Positions 26,667-34,541 of a DNA stretch of 64,000 bases are shown in pieces. The notes below the pieces were generated by a model. It was not told the DNA's origin. It did no database searches and was given only the letters and a program-made list of their open reading frames with translations. This DNA is from Methylorubrum populi (GTDB lineage Bacteria; Pseudomonadota; Alphaproteobacteria; Rhizobiales; Beijerinckiaceae): positions 1,873,001 through 1,937,000 of the forward strand of contig JAQIIU010000003.1 of assembly GCA_036946625.1 (NCBI GenBank), given 5' to 3'. Every line of letters starts with the position of its first letter. The stretch's first letter is position 1. Made by a program: the position numbers and the translations under genes.

Positions 26667-27524
26667 GTGGACGCCGTGCTGCGCCTCTTCCCCCTCTCCG
26701 ACCTGCATCTCGAACGGCGGCGCCCCGAGACGATCCCGCCGCCCGCAGCAGCCTTCGACGTGCTGGTCTGCGCCGGCGACCTGCACGAGGGCCAGCCCGA
26801 GGCCGGGCTCGCGACCGTGCTGGCGCTCGCGGGCGGGCGGCCGGTGGTGCTGGTGCCGGGCAACCACGAGCATTACGCCCCGACCGGCGACGCGCGCACC
26901 GCCCTCGAACTCCTCGCCGCGCTGGAGCGCGAGGTCGCACGGCTGAACGGTCCGGGACGCCGCATCCACCTGCTCCAGGGCGGGCAGGCGGCGGTGATCG
27001 GCGGCGTGCGCTTCGTCGGCACCACGCTGTGGAGCGACTGGTCGCTCGCCGGGCGCTGGCTGACCGACGACACGCCCGACCGCCCGGACGATCCGGTCGC
27101 CTACGCGGTGGCGCGGATGACCGACCCCGTCACCGGATCGCGGGAGTACCGCGGCTCGATCCGCCGGGCCGACCGCCGGCCCTGGTCGCCGGCCGACGCG
27201 ATGGCGGCCCATGCCCGCGAGCGGGCCGCGCTGCTCGAAGCCCTCGCCCTGCCGCATGCGGGTCCGACGGTCGCCGTCACGCACCACCCGCCGAGCCCGC
27301 TCGCCGCCGACGCGTTCCGCGATGGCGCCGGCGTGCCGTGGTGGGTGCCGGCCTTCTACGCCACCACCGTCCTCGACGACCTGCCCGACGCCGACCGGCC
27401 CGCGGTCTGGATTTCCGGCCACTTCCACGCCGGCCACGACAAGCGGATCGGACGCACCCGCTGGCTCGCCAATCCCGTGGAAGGAAAGACTTTTCGGAGC
27501 GATCTCATCGTCAAGGTGGGATGA
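26667..27524 (+). CDS. Calcineurin-like metallophosphoesterase
   Basis: 285 aa from the GTG at 26667; a second GTG at 26676 would also do. The dinuclear-metal motifs are LSDLHLE (D-x-H), CAGDLHEG (GDxH), VPGNHEHY (GNHE), AVTHHPPS and SGHFHAGHD. It is a cytosolic phosphoesterase of unknown substrate. The His/Asp/Asn set is complete, so it is probably active. The fold is adorned with a ~70-residue insertion (about 115-185) between the GNHE and HH motifs. Confidence 0.85.
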   Translation: MDAVLRLFPLSDLHLERRRPETIPPPAAAFDVLVCAGDLHEGQPEAGLATVLALAGGRPVVLVPGNHEHYAPTGDARTALELLAALEREVARLNGPGRRIHLLQGGQAAVIGGVRFVGTTLWSDWSLAGRWLTDDTPDRPDDPVAYAVARMTDPVTGSREYRGSIRRADRRPWSPADAMAAHARERAALLEALALPHAGPTVAVTHHPPSPLAADAFRDGAGVPWWVPAFYATTVLDDLPDADRPAVWISGHFHAGHDKRIGRTRWLANPVEGKTFRSDLIVKVG

Positions 27525-27760
27525 CGCTCCCATCGGCGAAACCCGAAGAGGGCGGCGTGCGTACCATGCCGGCCCGCAACAGGCGGGGGAAACCGACGGA
27601 AAAGTCCGGGAGATTCGTCATGAACGCCTTTAGTGCCGGGCAAAATCGCCGGCGGCGTCGCCTCGGCGCCGGAATCTGCTATTCAGGCGCGGTCGCACCC
27701 CGGAATCCGCCCGAACGGACGCGCCCGGCACGCGTATGATCGTGGATCGTCGAGAGACTG

Positions 27761-28900
27761 ATGCGCCTGAAGCCCGGATTTGCCGCCCTGCATGGGCCCG
27801 TTCTCGGCGTGCTGGCCGTCCTGTCCGCGGCGGGGCCGGCGGCCGCCGCGACGCCGCCCGCGCAACCGGCGGAAGGGCCGGGCGGGGTCGGCGACAGATC
27901 CGCCACCATCGCCAAGCGCGCGGTGGGCAAGGCGAGTGCCGCCACCTACGCCTTTCACAAGGCGGGTCCGGCTCCCGGGGGCGGGCGGCCGGTCGCGGTG
28001 TTCCTGCACGCCTGGGGCGCGCCGAACCCGCAGGCCTATGGCGCCTGGATCGATCATCTCACCCGCCACGGCTGGCTCGTGCTGTTCCCCCGCTTCCAGG
28101 AGGTGAACCGCACCCGTCCCGCCGACGCCCCGACCATCGCCGCGCGCCTGCTCAAGGCGGCCCTGGCCGAGCTCGCGGGTGACGCCGACGCCCGGCCCGA
28201 TACCGGCCGCCTCGCCCTGATCGGGCATCTCGCCGGGGCGCCGCTCGCCGCCCATCTCGCGGCGGAAGCCGCGCAGGACGGCTTGCCCGCGCCGAAGCTC
28301 GTCTACGCCGTGATGCCCGGCGGCATCGCCCGGGACGCCAAGTCCCGCGGCATCCCGCTCGGCAACCTCGACGGCATCGCGCCCGGGACCCTGCTGGTGA
28401 CGGTGATCGGCGACCGCGACGCCCGGGCCGCCGACGCCGCCGCCCGGCGCATCCTGCGCGACGCCCGTTCCGTGCCGCCGGAGCACAAGCTGTTCGTGCG
28501 CGCGCTCTCCGACGACCACGGCTTCCCGGCGCTCACCGCGACGCTGGCCTCGCCCGCCGGGCTCGACGCGGCCTATGACGGCGGCGCGATCAAGCTGCCG
28601 CCCGATCCGCCGGGGGAGAAGGCGCCGCCCTTCCGCTGGTCGGCCGACATGGCGCTCTCCGGCGAGCAGACCACGCTGGTCTCGCAGATCAACAACGCCC
28701 GCGCCGACAGCCTCGACTACCTCGCCTTCTGGCGCACCTTCGACATGGCCGCCGACGCCGCCTTCGCCGGCAAGGACGCCCTCGGCCTGAAGAGCGATGC
28801 CGCCTTCAGCGACATGCGCCGCTGGGGCGACGGCTGGCCGGTCAAGCGCCTCGGCGTCGAGACGCCGAAGGCCGCGGCGGTGCCCGCCGTCCAGCGCTGA
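27761..28900 (+). CDS. Exported alpha/beta-hydrolase-like protein with no nucleophile Ser
   Basis: 379 aa with an N-terminal signal peptide (VLAVLSAAGPAAAAT). The alpha/beta-hydrolase oxyanion region is present (VAVFLHAWGAPNPQAYGAWIDHL). At the nucleophile elbow the sequence reads ALIGHLAGAPLA, where G-x-S-x-G is expected: Leu replaces the catalytic Ser. A late Asp/His pair (SDDHGFPAL) remains. The protein is therefore likely non-hydrolytic or uses another mechanism. The start ATG at 27761 is clear and a GST gene follows 38 bp after the stop. Confidence 0.75.
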   Translation: MRLKPGFAALHGPVLGVLAVLSAAGPAAAATPPAQPAEGPGGVGDRSATIAKRAVGKASAATYAFHKAGPAPGGGRPVAVFLHAWGAPNPQAYGAWIDHLTRHGWLVLFPRFQEVNRTRPADAPTIAARLLKAALAELAGDADARPDTGRLALIGHLAGAPLAAHLAAEAAQDGLPAPKLVYAVMPGGIARDAKSRGIPLGNLDGIAPGTLLVTVIGDRDARAADAAARRILRDARSVPPEHKLFVRALSDDHGFPALTATLASPAGLDAAYDGGAIKLPPDPPGEKAPPFRWSADMALSGEQTTLVSQINNARADSLDYLAFWRTFDMAADAAFAGKDALGLKSDAAFSDMRRWGDGWPVKRLGVETPKAAAVPAVQR

Positions 28901-28939
28901 CATGTCCCCGATGCAACCGCAAAGGATGCCGACAAGCCG

Positions 28940-29551
28940 ATGAAGCTGTTCCACTCGCACAGCTCGCCCTTCGTGCGGAAGGTGATGGTCGTCGCCCACG
29001 AACTCGGCCTCGCCGAGCGGCTGGCGCTGCTGCCGAGCGCCGTCCACCCGGTCAAGCGCGACCGCTCGGTGCTGGCGCGGCACCCGCTCGCCCAGGTGCC
29101 CACCCTGATCCTCGACACCGGCGAGAGCCTCGCCGACAGCCGGGTGATCTGCGAATATCTCGACGCGCTCGGCGGCGGGCGCCTGTTCCCGGCCGAGGGC
29201 CCCGCGCGCTGGCGGGCGCTCAACGAGCAGTCGACCGCCGACGGCGTGCTCGATGCCGCCCTGCTGATCCGCTACGAACTGACCGCACGGCCCGAATCCG
29301 AGCGCTCGGCGGCCTGGATCGAGGGGCAGACCGCCAAGATCGAGAGCGCGCTCGCGTGGTTCGAGGACCATGCCGGCGATCTCGGCGAGCGCGTCGACAT
29401 CGGCACCGTCGCGCTCGCCTGCGCGATGGGCTATCTCGACCTGCGCTTCTCCGACATCGCCTGGCGCGACGACGCGCCGAGGCTCGCCGCGTGGTTCGCC
29501 CGCTTCGGGGAGCGGCCTTCCCTCGTGGCGACGCGCCCGCCGGCCGGGTAG
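28940..29551 (+). CDS. Glutathione S-transferase family protein
   Basis: 203 aa, the normal cytosolic GST length. The N-terminal thioredoxin-like domain has SHSSPFVRKVMVVAHELGL (catalytic Ser/Cys region), the cis-Pro motif AQVPTLIL and the glutathione-binding DSRVICEYLD. The C-terminal helical domain contains the N-capping DIGTVALACAMGYLD. It conjugates or reduces with glutathione; the substrate is unknown. It is probably co-transcribed with the dead hydrolase upstream. Confidence 0.88.
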   Translation: MKLFHSHSSPFVRKVMVVAHELGLAERLALLPSAVHPVKRDRSVLARHPLAQVPTLILDTGESLADSRVICEYLDALGGGRLFPAEGPARWRALNEQSTADGVLDAALLIRYELTARPESERSAAWIEGQTAKIESALAWFEDHAGDLGERVDIGTVALACAMGYLDLRFSDIAWRDDAPRLAAWFARFGERPSLVATRPPAG

Positions 29552-29619
29552 CCTTCCGGCGATCTTCCGGCTGGCTCGGCCCTTGCTAAGCTTGGGCCGT
29601 CCCTCCCGGGAGGCCCGCC

Positions 29620-29832
29620 ATGCCCGATTTCGTCGCCGCCGCCCTCGCATCCGCCGTCTTCTGCCTCGGCGTCGTCGCGCTGAACGCCCTGACCCGCCTC
29701 GCCCTCCAGGCCCATCTCGCCCCGGATGGGCTCGCCGAGAACGGTTTCTTGCAGCTTGGCGGCGCGCTGACGCTCGCGGGCACGACCTATCGGCGGGCGA
29801 CGCGCCTGCCGGGGCGGTTCGTCGGCGAGTAA
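29620..29832 (+). CDS. Small membrane protein, 70 aa
   Basis: One clear transmembrane segment near the N-terminus (FVAAALASAVFCLGVVALNALT) and a weaker hydrophobic stretch later (GFLQLGGALTLAGTTY), then a basic tail. The ATG at 29620 has a GGGAGG ribosome-binding site at good spacing, which supports translation. No family was recognised. Confidence 0.65.
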   Translation: MPDFVAAALASAVFCLGVVALNALTRLALQAHLAPDGLAENGFLQLGGALTLAGTTYRRATRLPGRFVGE

Positions 29833-29887
29833 GGTTTTACGAGCGTCGGAAAAGCTTTTCGCTCAGCGCCTTATCCTGAATCGCCGT

Positions 29888-29975
29888 GCTCCTGGATTGC
29901 TTCGGCTGAAGCCTCGCAATGACGGAAAGGACACCCGCACCGTCATTGCGAGCGCCAGCGAAGCAATCCAGGAGC
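29888..29975. repeat. Short palindromic repeat with 17-bp perfect arms
   Basis: GCTCCTGGATTGCTTCG at 29888-29904 and CGAAGCAATCCAGGAGC at 29959-29975 are perfect inverted repeats, enclosing CCTCGCAATGACGG and CCGTCATTGCGAG. It is the best-preserved short member of the family. Confidence 0.92.
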
Positions 29976-29994
29976 GCGACGGCGACCGGACACG

Positions 29995-30029
29995 AAAAGA
30001 GCCCGCCGCGAGGCGTTCGCGGCAGGCTC
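29995..30029 (-). terminator. Rho-independent terminator of the amidinotransferase gene
   Basis: On the minus strand a 13-bp stem (GAGCCTGCCGCGA / TCGCGGCGGGCTC, one G-U pair) with a 5-nt loop is followed by TTTT, 40 bp after the stop at 30070. Confidence 0.88.
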
Positions 30030-30069
30030 CGGCTCGATGAAACGCCCCGCCCGCGGGCGGGACGATCCC

Positions 30070-31263
30070 TCAGAAGTAGGACTTCAGCACGCCGCGGCGA
30101 CGCACGTCGAGGGTGGCGCAGTGGAACGAGCCGCCGAACGGGCCGTAGGACAGGAACGGCGCCGGGATCGGGTCGAAGCCCCAGTCCTTGAGGGCCTTGA
30201 TCAGGGTCGGCTGGCTCTGGTCGACGACGATCTTCTTCTCGTCGATGGCGAGCACGTTGATCGAGGTCCAGGGCGAGCACATCGAGATCTTGCTCATGAA
30301 GCCCGAGACGGGATCGGGGCGCGGGGCGATCAGCACGTCCCACTTCTTGAGCACCGCCGGCAGCCGCTCGACGTCGATGTAGTCGGGGTTGACCAGCACC
30401 TTGCCCGGCGCCAGCGGCATGAACGAGGAATCGATGTGCATCGGCTGCGGGCAGCGGCTCTCGATCTCGTGGATGCGGAAGCCGGGGCCGAGGTGGCGGC
30501 GCAGCCACTCGATGCCCATCAGGTTGGTCACGTTCGAGCGGGTCACGAACAGGTCGCGGCCGCAGCGCACGAAGTCGGCGGCGTCGAAGACCGGCTCGAA
30601 CTCGTTGACCGTGAACTGCATCGGTTCGCCGGCCTTCAGGTTCGGCACCCGGTAGTCGTAGTTGTAGAGATCGTCCGTCAATTGGGGACGCGGTGCCGAC
30701 GTCCACCGCGCGCCGTTGCGAAAATATTCCTTGAAGAGGGAGCGGTAGGCATCGCCCTCGAAGTAGCGCGAGCGCCAGCACATCGGGCTCTCGATGATCT
30801 CGTCGCCGATCACGAGATAGGGGTCGCGCGGGCAGGCGACGCAGAAGCCGCGCGAGGTCCAGCGCGGCGCCTTGAACTTCTTCGAGAAGTCGACCGGATC
30901 GGGACGGCGCACGGTCACGCCCTCGCCGGCCAGGATCGCGATGAAATTGTCGAGCTCTTGCTGCGCGAGCCTCTTCATGAACTTCGGGTACTTCCAGCCG
31001 GAGGCGAAGCGGTAGAACGGCTGGGCCGCCCGCGGCAGGTTGAAGATCACGGTGAGGTGATGGGTCGGGATCGTGGCGCCGTCGAGGGAGCCGACGATCA
31101 CCTCCTCCAGCGGATCCCACTCGTTCCAGGCCATCACCGGGCTGCGGGGGGCGGGCGAATGCCCTCCCAGCGCGTGACGACCCCCGTGGCCCTGCGAAAA
31201 GCCGTTCGCCGAGGCGTCGTCGATCAGGGCGGAATCCGCCGTGATCTGCGGCTCGCGATCCAT
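30070..31263 (-). CDS. AGAT-family amidinotransferase, candidate hopanoid guanidinyltransferase
   Basis: 397 aa from the ATG at 31263 (GGGAG ribosome-binding site 7 bp upstream). It belongs to the arginine:glycine amidinotransferase family. The Asp motif EFEPVFDAADFVRCGRDLF (about 221-239), NVTNLMGIEWLRRHLGP, catalytic His276 in QPMHID and catalytic Cys382 in GGSFHCATLDVRRRG are all kept. Family members move the amidino group of arginine onto an amine, including aminocyclitols (StrB). The neighbours matter: it is divergent from hpnL-M-I-J-K, whose HpnI/HpnK/HpnJ make an aminocyclitol headgroup on bacteriohopanetetrol. I infer that this enzyme guanidinylates that amine. The N-terminal ~40 residues are disordered. 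An alternative is creatine- or guanidinoacetate-like metabolism. Confidence 0.9.
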   Translation of the reverse strand: MDREPQITADSALIDDASANGFSQGHGGRHALGGHSPAPRSPVMAWNEWDPLEEVIVGSLDGATIPTHHLTVIFNLPRAAQPFYRFASGWKYPKFMKRLAQQELDNFIAILAGEGVTVRRPDPVDFSKKFKAPRWTSRGFCVACPRDPYLVIGDEIIESPMCWRSRYFEGDAYRSLFKEYFRNGARWTSAPRPQLTDDLYNYDYRVPNLKAGEPMQFTVNEFEPVFDAADFVRCGRDLFVTRSNVTNLMGIEWLRRHLGPGFRIHEIESRCPQPMHIDSSFMPLAPGKVLVNPDYIDVERLPAVLKKWDVLIAPRPDPVSGFMSKISMCSPWTSINVLAIDEKKIVVDQSQPTLIKALKDWGFDPIPAPFLSYGPFGGSFHCATLDVRRRGVLKSYF

Positions 31264-31474
31264 TTGAGGCTCCCTAGAAGCGGCATCTCGCGACAATCGT
31301 CGTCGGCGTCCACCGCGGGCGCCGCTTTGCTCCCCGGTGTGTCAATCGGGTGATAGACAGCGCTGGTCAAAGCTGCAACCTGCCGTGACGCTCCCCACCA
31401 TTGGTCACGCTGAGTTGGCCGCTCCTGGTGGGATTTCGACAACACAAGCCTTCGCCGATCATCGAAAGAGGCTG
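31264..31474. promoter_or_regulatory. Divergent control region of the amidinotransferase and hpnL operon
   Basis: 211 bp separate the two divergent starts, so promoters for both units should lie here. An imperfect inverted pair CCACCA / TGGTGG occurs near 31397-31433. I cannot assign sigma-factor boxes with confidence. Shared control is inferred from the geometry. Confidence 0.5.
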
Positions 31475-32602
31475 ATGAAGCGTCTCACAACACTGGCATC
31501 GATCGTTGGACTGGGCACGGCGCTGGCGCTGTTCCTGTCTTCCGGCGTGTCCGATGTCACCGCTGCGGTCGTCGGCGCCGGCTGGGGGACGCTCGCCGTC
31601 GTGCTCGCCCGCTTCGCCGCGGTCGCCTGGGCGGGTCTCGGCTGGCACGCGGTGTTCCCCCGCGGCGCAGGCCCCACCTTGCGCGACTGCATCTCGCTGC
31701 GCTTCGTGCGCGAGGGCATCAACACGCTGCTGCCGGTGGCGCAGGTCGGCGGCGACCTGATCGGCGCACGCCTGCTCACCCGCCGCGGCACGCCGGGCGG
31801 CATGGCCGGCGCCAGCATGTTCGTCGACCTGATGACCCAGGCGGTCACCCAGCTCGTCTTCACCGTGGCCGGCCTTCTCCTCCTGATCCGGATCGCCGGC
31901 GACGGGCCGCTGGTCCGCACCGTCGCGGGCGGGGTGCTGATCGCCGTTCCGGCGCTGGCCGCCTTCTACGTGATCCAGCGCCGCAGCGGCCACCGCCTGA
32001 TCGAGGCGGCCCTCGGCCGCTTCGCCGCCGGCCGCGAATGGCGCGCGCTCGGCGCCATCGACGTGCTCTACGAGAACCTGCGCCGCCTCTACGGCAACCG
32101 GGCCCGCGTCGGCGGCGCCCTGCTGGTCCATCTCGCCGGCTGGGTCGCCGGCACGGTGGAAGTGTGGGTCGCCCTCAACGCCATGGGCCATTCCATCAGC
32201 TTCCTCGACGCCCTGGTGATCGAGAGCCTCGCCCAGGCCGTGCGCGGCGCCGCCTTCGTCGTGCCCGGCGCCATCGGCGCCCAGGAGGGCGGCCTGATCG
32301 CCCTGTGCGCCCTGTTCGGCATCCCGGCCGAGGCCGCGCTCGCCCTGTCGCTGGTCAAGCGCGTCGCCGACCTCGCCGTCGGCCTGCCGAGCCTCGCCCT
32401 GTGGAACCTGATGGAACGCAAGACCGCAGCCGACGCCGACGGCGCCGAGACCGTGCGAGAGGGATTGGGGGCGATCCGGGCGCGGCTCGGCCGCCAGGGG
32501 CTGGCGGCGCTCGCTCCGGCCTACGGCTTCGCCGCCCCGCGGAGCCCGGCGCCCGCCCTCTCCTCCGACAACGAAGCTGGAGCGCTCCGGAAGTGCGCCT
32601 GA
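31475..32602 (+). CDS. hpnL: Hopanoid-associated membrane protein HpnL
   Basis: 375 aa from the ATG at 31475 (AAAGAGG upstream). Seven or eight hydrophobic segments fit the lysylphosphatidylglycerol-synthase transmembrane-region fold. The motifs RFVREGINTLLPVAQVGGDLIGARLL and SLAQAVRGAAFVVPGAIGAQEGG are typical of HpnL. The family is linked to hopanoid loci and may flip or modify lipid; its biochemical role is not established. The stop overlaps the hpnM start by 10 bp. It heads the five-gene plus-strand hpn run. Confidence 0.88.
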   Translation: MKRLTTLASIVGLGTALALFLSSGVSDVTAAVVGAGWGTLAVVLARFAAVAWAGLGWHAVFPRGAGPTLRDCISLRFVREGINTLLPVAQVGGDLIGARLLTRRGTPGGMAGASMFVDLMTQAVTQLVFTVAGLLLLIRIAGDGPLVRTVAGGVLIAVPALAAFYVIQRRSGHRLIEAALGRFAAGREWRALGAIDVLYENLRRLYGNRARVGGALLVHLAGWVAGTVEVWVALNAMGHSISFLDALVIESLAQAVRGAAFVVPGAIGAQEGGLIALCALFGIPAEAALALSLVKRVADLAVGLPSLALWNLMERKTAADADGAETVREGLGAIRARLGRQGLAALAPAYGFAAPRSPAPALSSDNEAGALRKCA

Positions 32603-33210
32603 ACCGCCGCTCTCTCCTCGCCGCCGCCGCCGCGCTCGCCGTCTCGGCGGGGACGCCGCGGGTCGTCCGTGCCGCCGAGGATCCGGCGGTCGAGCCGATC
32701 AAGCGCCTCTACGCCAAGTTCGAGGAAGCGCTGAAGAACGGCGCAGGCGACCTGAAGAGCCGTCTCGCGGTCGTCGGCGACACCCTGGCCGAAACCTTCG
32801 ACACGCCCGTCATGGTGCGCACCGCCGTCGGCCCGAAATGGAAGAGCTTCAAGCCGGAGCAGCAGCAGGCGCTCACCGAGGCCTTCGGCAAGTACTTCGT
32901 CACCCTCTACGCCAACCGCCTCTCGCAGGCGGCGGGCGGCAAGTTCGACATCAAGCCGCAGAGCGAGGCGCGCGGTTCCAACCGCGTCGTCTCCACCCGC
33001 GTCTCGAACAAGGACGGTGACGATTCGGAAGTCGATTACGTCGTCAACGCGAGCGACAAGGCGCAGGACGTGCTGCTCAACGGCAATGTAAGCGAGGTCG
33101 CCTCGATGCGGGCGAGCTTCACCGATCCGCTCAAGGGTGGAGCCGACGGCCTGCTGAAATTCATGCGCGAACGCACCGACGGGATGCTCGCCGCCAAAGT
33201 CTCGCCGTGA
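32593..33210 (+). CDS. hpnM: Hopanoid-associated MlaC-like periplasmic lipid-binding protein HpnM
   Basis: 205 aa from the GTG at 32593. A twin-arginine-like signal peptide (RLNRRSLLAAAAALAVSAGTPRVVRA) leads into an MlaC/Ttg2D-type domain (KRLYAKFEEAL, VGPKWKSFKPEQQQALTEAFGKYFVTLYANRL, GLLKFMRERTDGMLAAK). Such proteins ferry lipids across the periplasm; HpnM is thought to carry hopanoids, which is inferred. It overlaps hpnL by 10 bp and precedes hpnI. Confidence 0.9.
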   Translation: MRLNRRSLLAAAAALAVSAGTPRVVRAAEDPAVEPIKRLYAKFEEALKNGAGDLKSRLAVVGDTLAETFDTPVMVRTAVGPKWKSFKPEQQQALTEAFGKYFVTLYANRLSQAAGGKFDIKPQSEARGSNRVVSTRVSNKDGDDSEVDYVVNASDKAQDVLLNGNVSEVASMRASFTDPLKGGADGLLKFMRERTDGMLAAKVSP

Positions 33211-33292
33211 GACTCAGCGCTTAACGCTCACCGACACGTCTCCCGCCGCGGCGGGCCCCGGCAACGAAGACAGCAGCGAGCAACGCCGCGCC

Positions 33293-34489
33293 ATGGACCT
33301 GAACGAGCTGCCGGCCTGGATCGCGCCGTTGCTTCTGCTGATGGCCCTCGCCGGCTGCCTCTACGCCGGGCTCGCCGCCTGGCTCACCGGCCGCTTCGCC
33401 GCGCGGTCTCAGGCGACGCTCGCCCCGGACATGCCGCGCCCCGGCGTGACGATCCTCAAGCCGCTGTGCGGCCTCGAGCCGGACCTCTACGGGAATCTCG
33501 AGAGTTTCTGCCGCCAGGATTATGCCGGATCGGTGCAGATCGTGTTCGGCGTCCAGAACGCCGCCGATCCCGCCATCGCCGTGGTGCAGCGCCTGCGCGC
33601 CGCCCATCCGCATCGACGCCTCGACCTCGTGGTGGATGCGAGCCAGCACGGCTCGAACCGCAAGGTCTCCAACCTCGTCAACATGTCGGAACGCATCGCC
33701 CACGAGGTCGTGGTGCTGGCCGACAGCGACATGTCGGTGAAACCCGACTATCTGGAGCGCGTCGTCGCCGCCCTCTCGCAGCCGGGCGTGACCGGCGTGA
33801 CCTGCCTCTATCACGGCGAGCCGGGTGACCGCGGCATGTTCGCCCAGCTCGCGGCGCTCGCCATCGACGTGCAGTTCGTGCCCAATGTCATCCTCGGGAC
33901 CACCTTCGATCTCGCCCGCCCCTGCTTCGGCTCGACCATCGCCATGACGGCCGCGTCGCTCGCCCGCATCGGCGGCTTCCGCGCCTTCAAGGACGATCTC
34001 GCCGACGACTACGCCATCGGCGAGGCCCTGCGCGCCGAGGGCGGCACGGTGGCGATCCCCGCGCTGACCATCGGACATGCCTGCGTCGATACCGAACTGT
34101 CCGGCCTCTGGCGGCACGAGTTGCGCTGGAACCGCACCATCCGCAACGTCGACCCCAAGGGCTATGCCGGATCGGTGGTCACCCACGCCTTCCCGCTGGC
34201 GCTGCTCGCCGCGCTGATGCCCGGCGCCGGCTCCGGTGCGCTCGCGGTGGCCGCGCTGGCGCTCGCCTGCCGCATCCTGCTGTGCCTGCGCATCGAGCGG
34301 GCCTTCGGCTTGCGGCCCCACGCCTACTGGCTGTTGCCGATTCGCGACATGCTGTCCTTCATCAACTTCACTTGGAGCTTCGTCTCGGGTGCGGTGACAT
34401 GGAAAGGTCACGATTACCGTGTGGTTGCGGACGGTACGCTGATTCCGGAGCACGGCCTCGGTCGCGAGTCGCGCGCCACCTCGGTCTGA
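33293..34489 (+). CDS. hpnI: Hopanoid glycosyltransferase HpnI
   Basis: 398 aa, ceramide-glucosyltransferase-like (GT21) enzyme. A membrane segment at 10-33 is followed by VTILKPLCGLEPDLYGNLESFCRQDY, then the metal-binding VVLADSDMSVKPDYL and DDLADDYAIGEAL. The HELRWNRTIR motif (R/Q-x-x-R-W class) and C-terminal membrane helices complete it. In Burkholderia HpnI adds N-acetylglucosamine to bacteriohopanetetrol, the first step of cyclitol-ether headgroup synthesis. HpnJ and HpnK follow here on the same strand, so the whole three-step headgroup pathway is present. Confidence 0.92.
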   Translation: MDLNELPAWIAPLLLLMALAGCLYAGLAAWLTGRFAARSQATLAPDMPRPGVTILKPLCGLEPDLYGNLESFCRQDYAGSVQIVFGVQNAADPAIAVVQRLRAAHPHRRLDLVVDASQHGSNRKVSNLVNMSERIAHEVVVLADSDMSVKPDYLERVVAALSQPGVTGVTCLYHGEPGDRGMFAQLAALAIDVQFVPNVILGTTFDLARPCFGSTIAMTAASLARIGGFRAFKDDLADDYAIGEALRAEGGTVAIPALTIGHACVDTELSGLWRHELRWNRTIRNVDPKGYAGSVVTHAFPLALLAALMPGAGSGALAVAALALACRILLCLRIERAFGLRPHAYWLLPIRDMLSFINFTWSFVSGAVTWKGHDYRVVADGTLIPEHGLGRESRATSV

Positions 34490-34541
34490 GCTCCCAACAC
34501 CTCACGTCAATACCGTCTCGAGCCTTGAGGCCTTGAACCCC

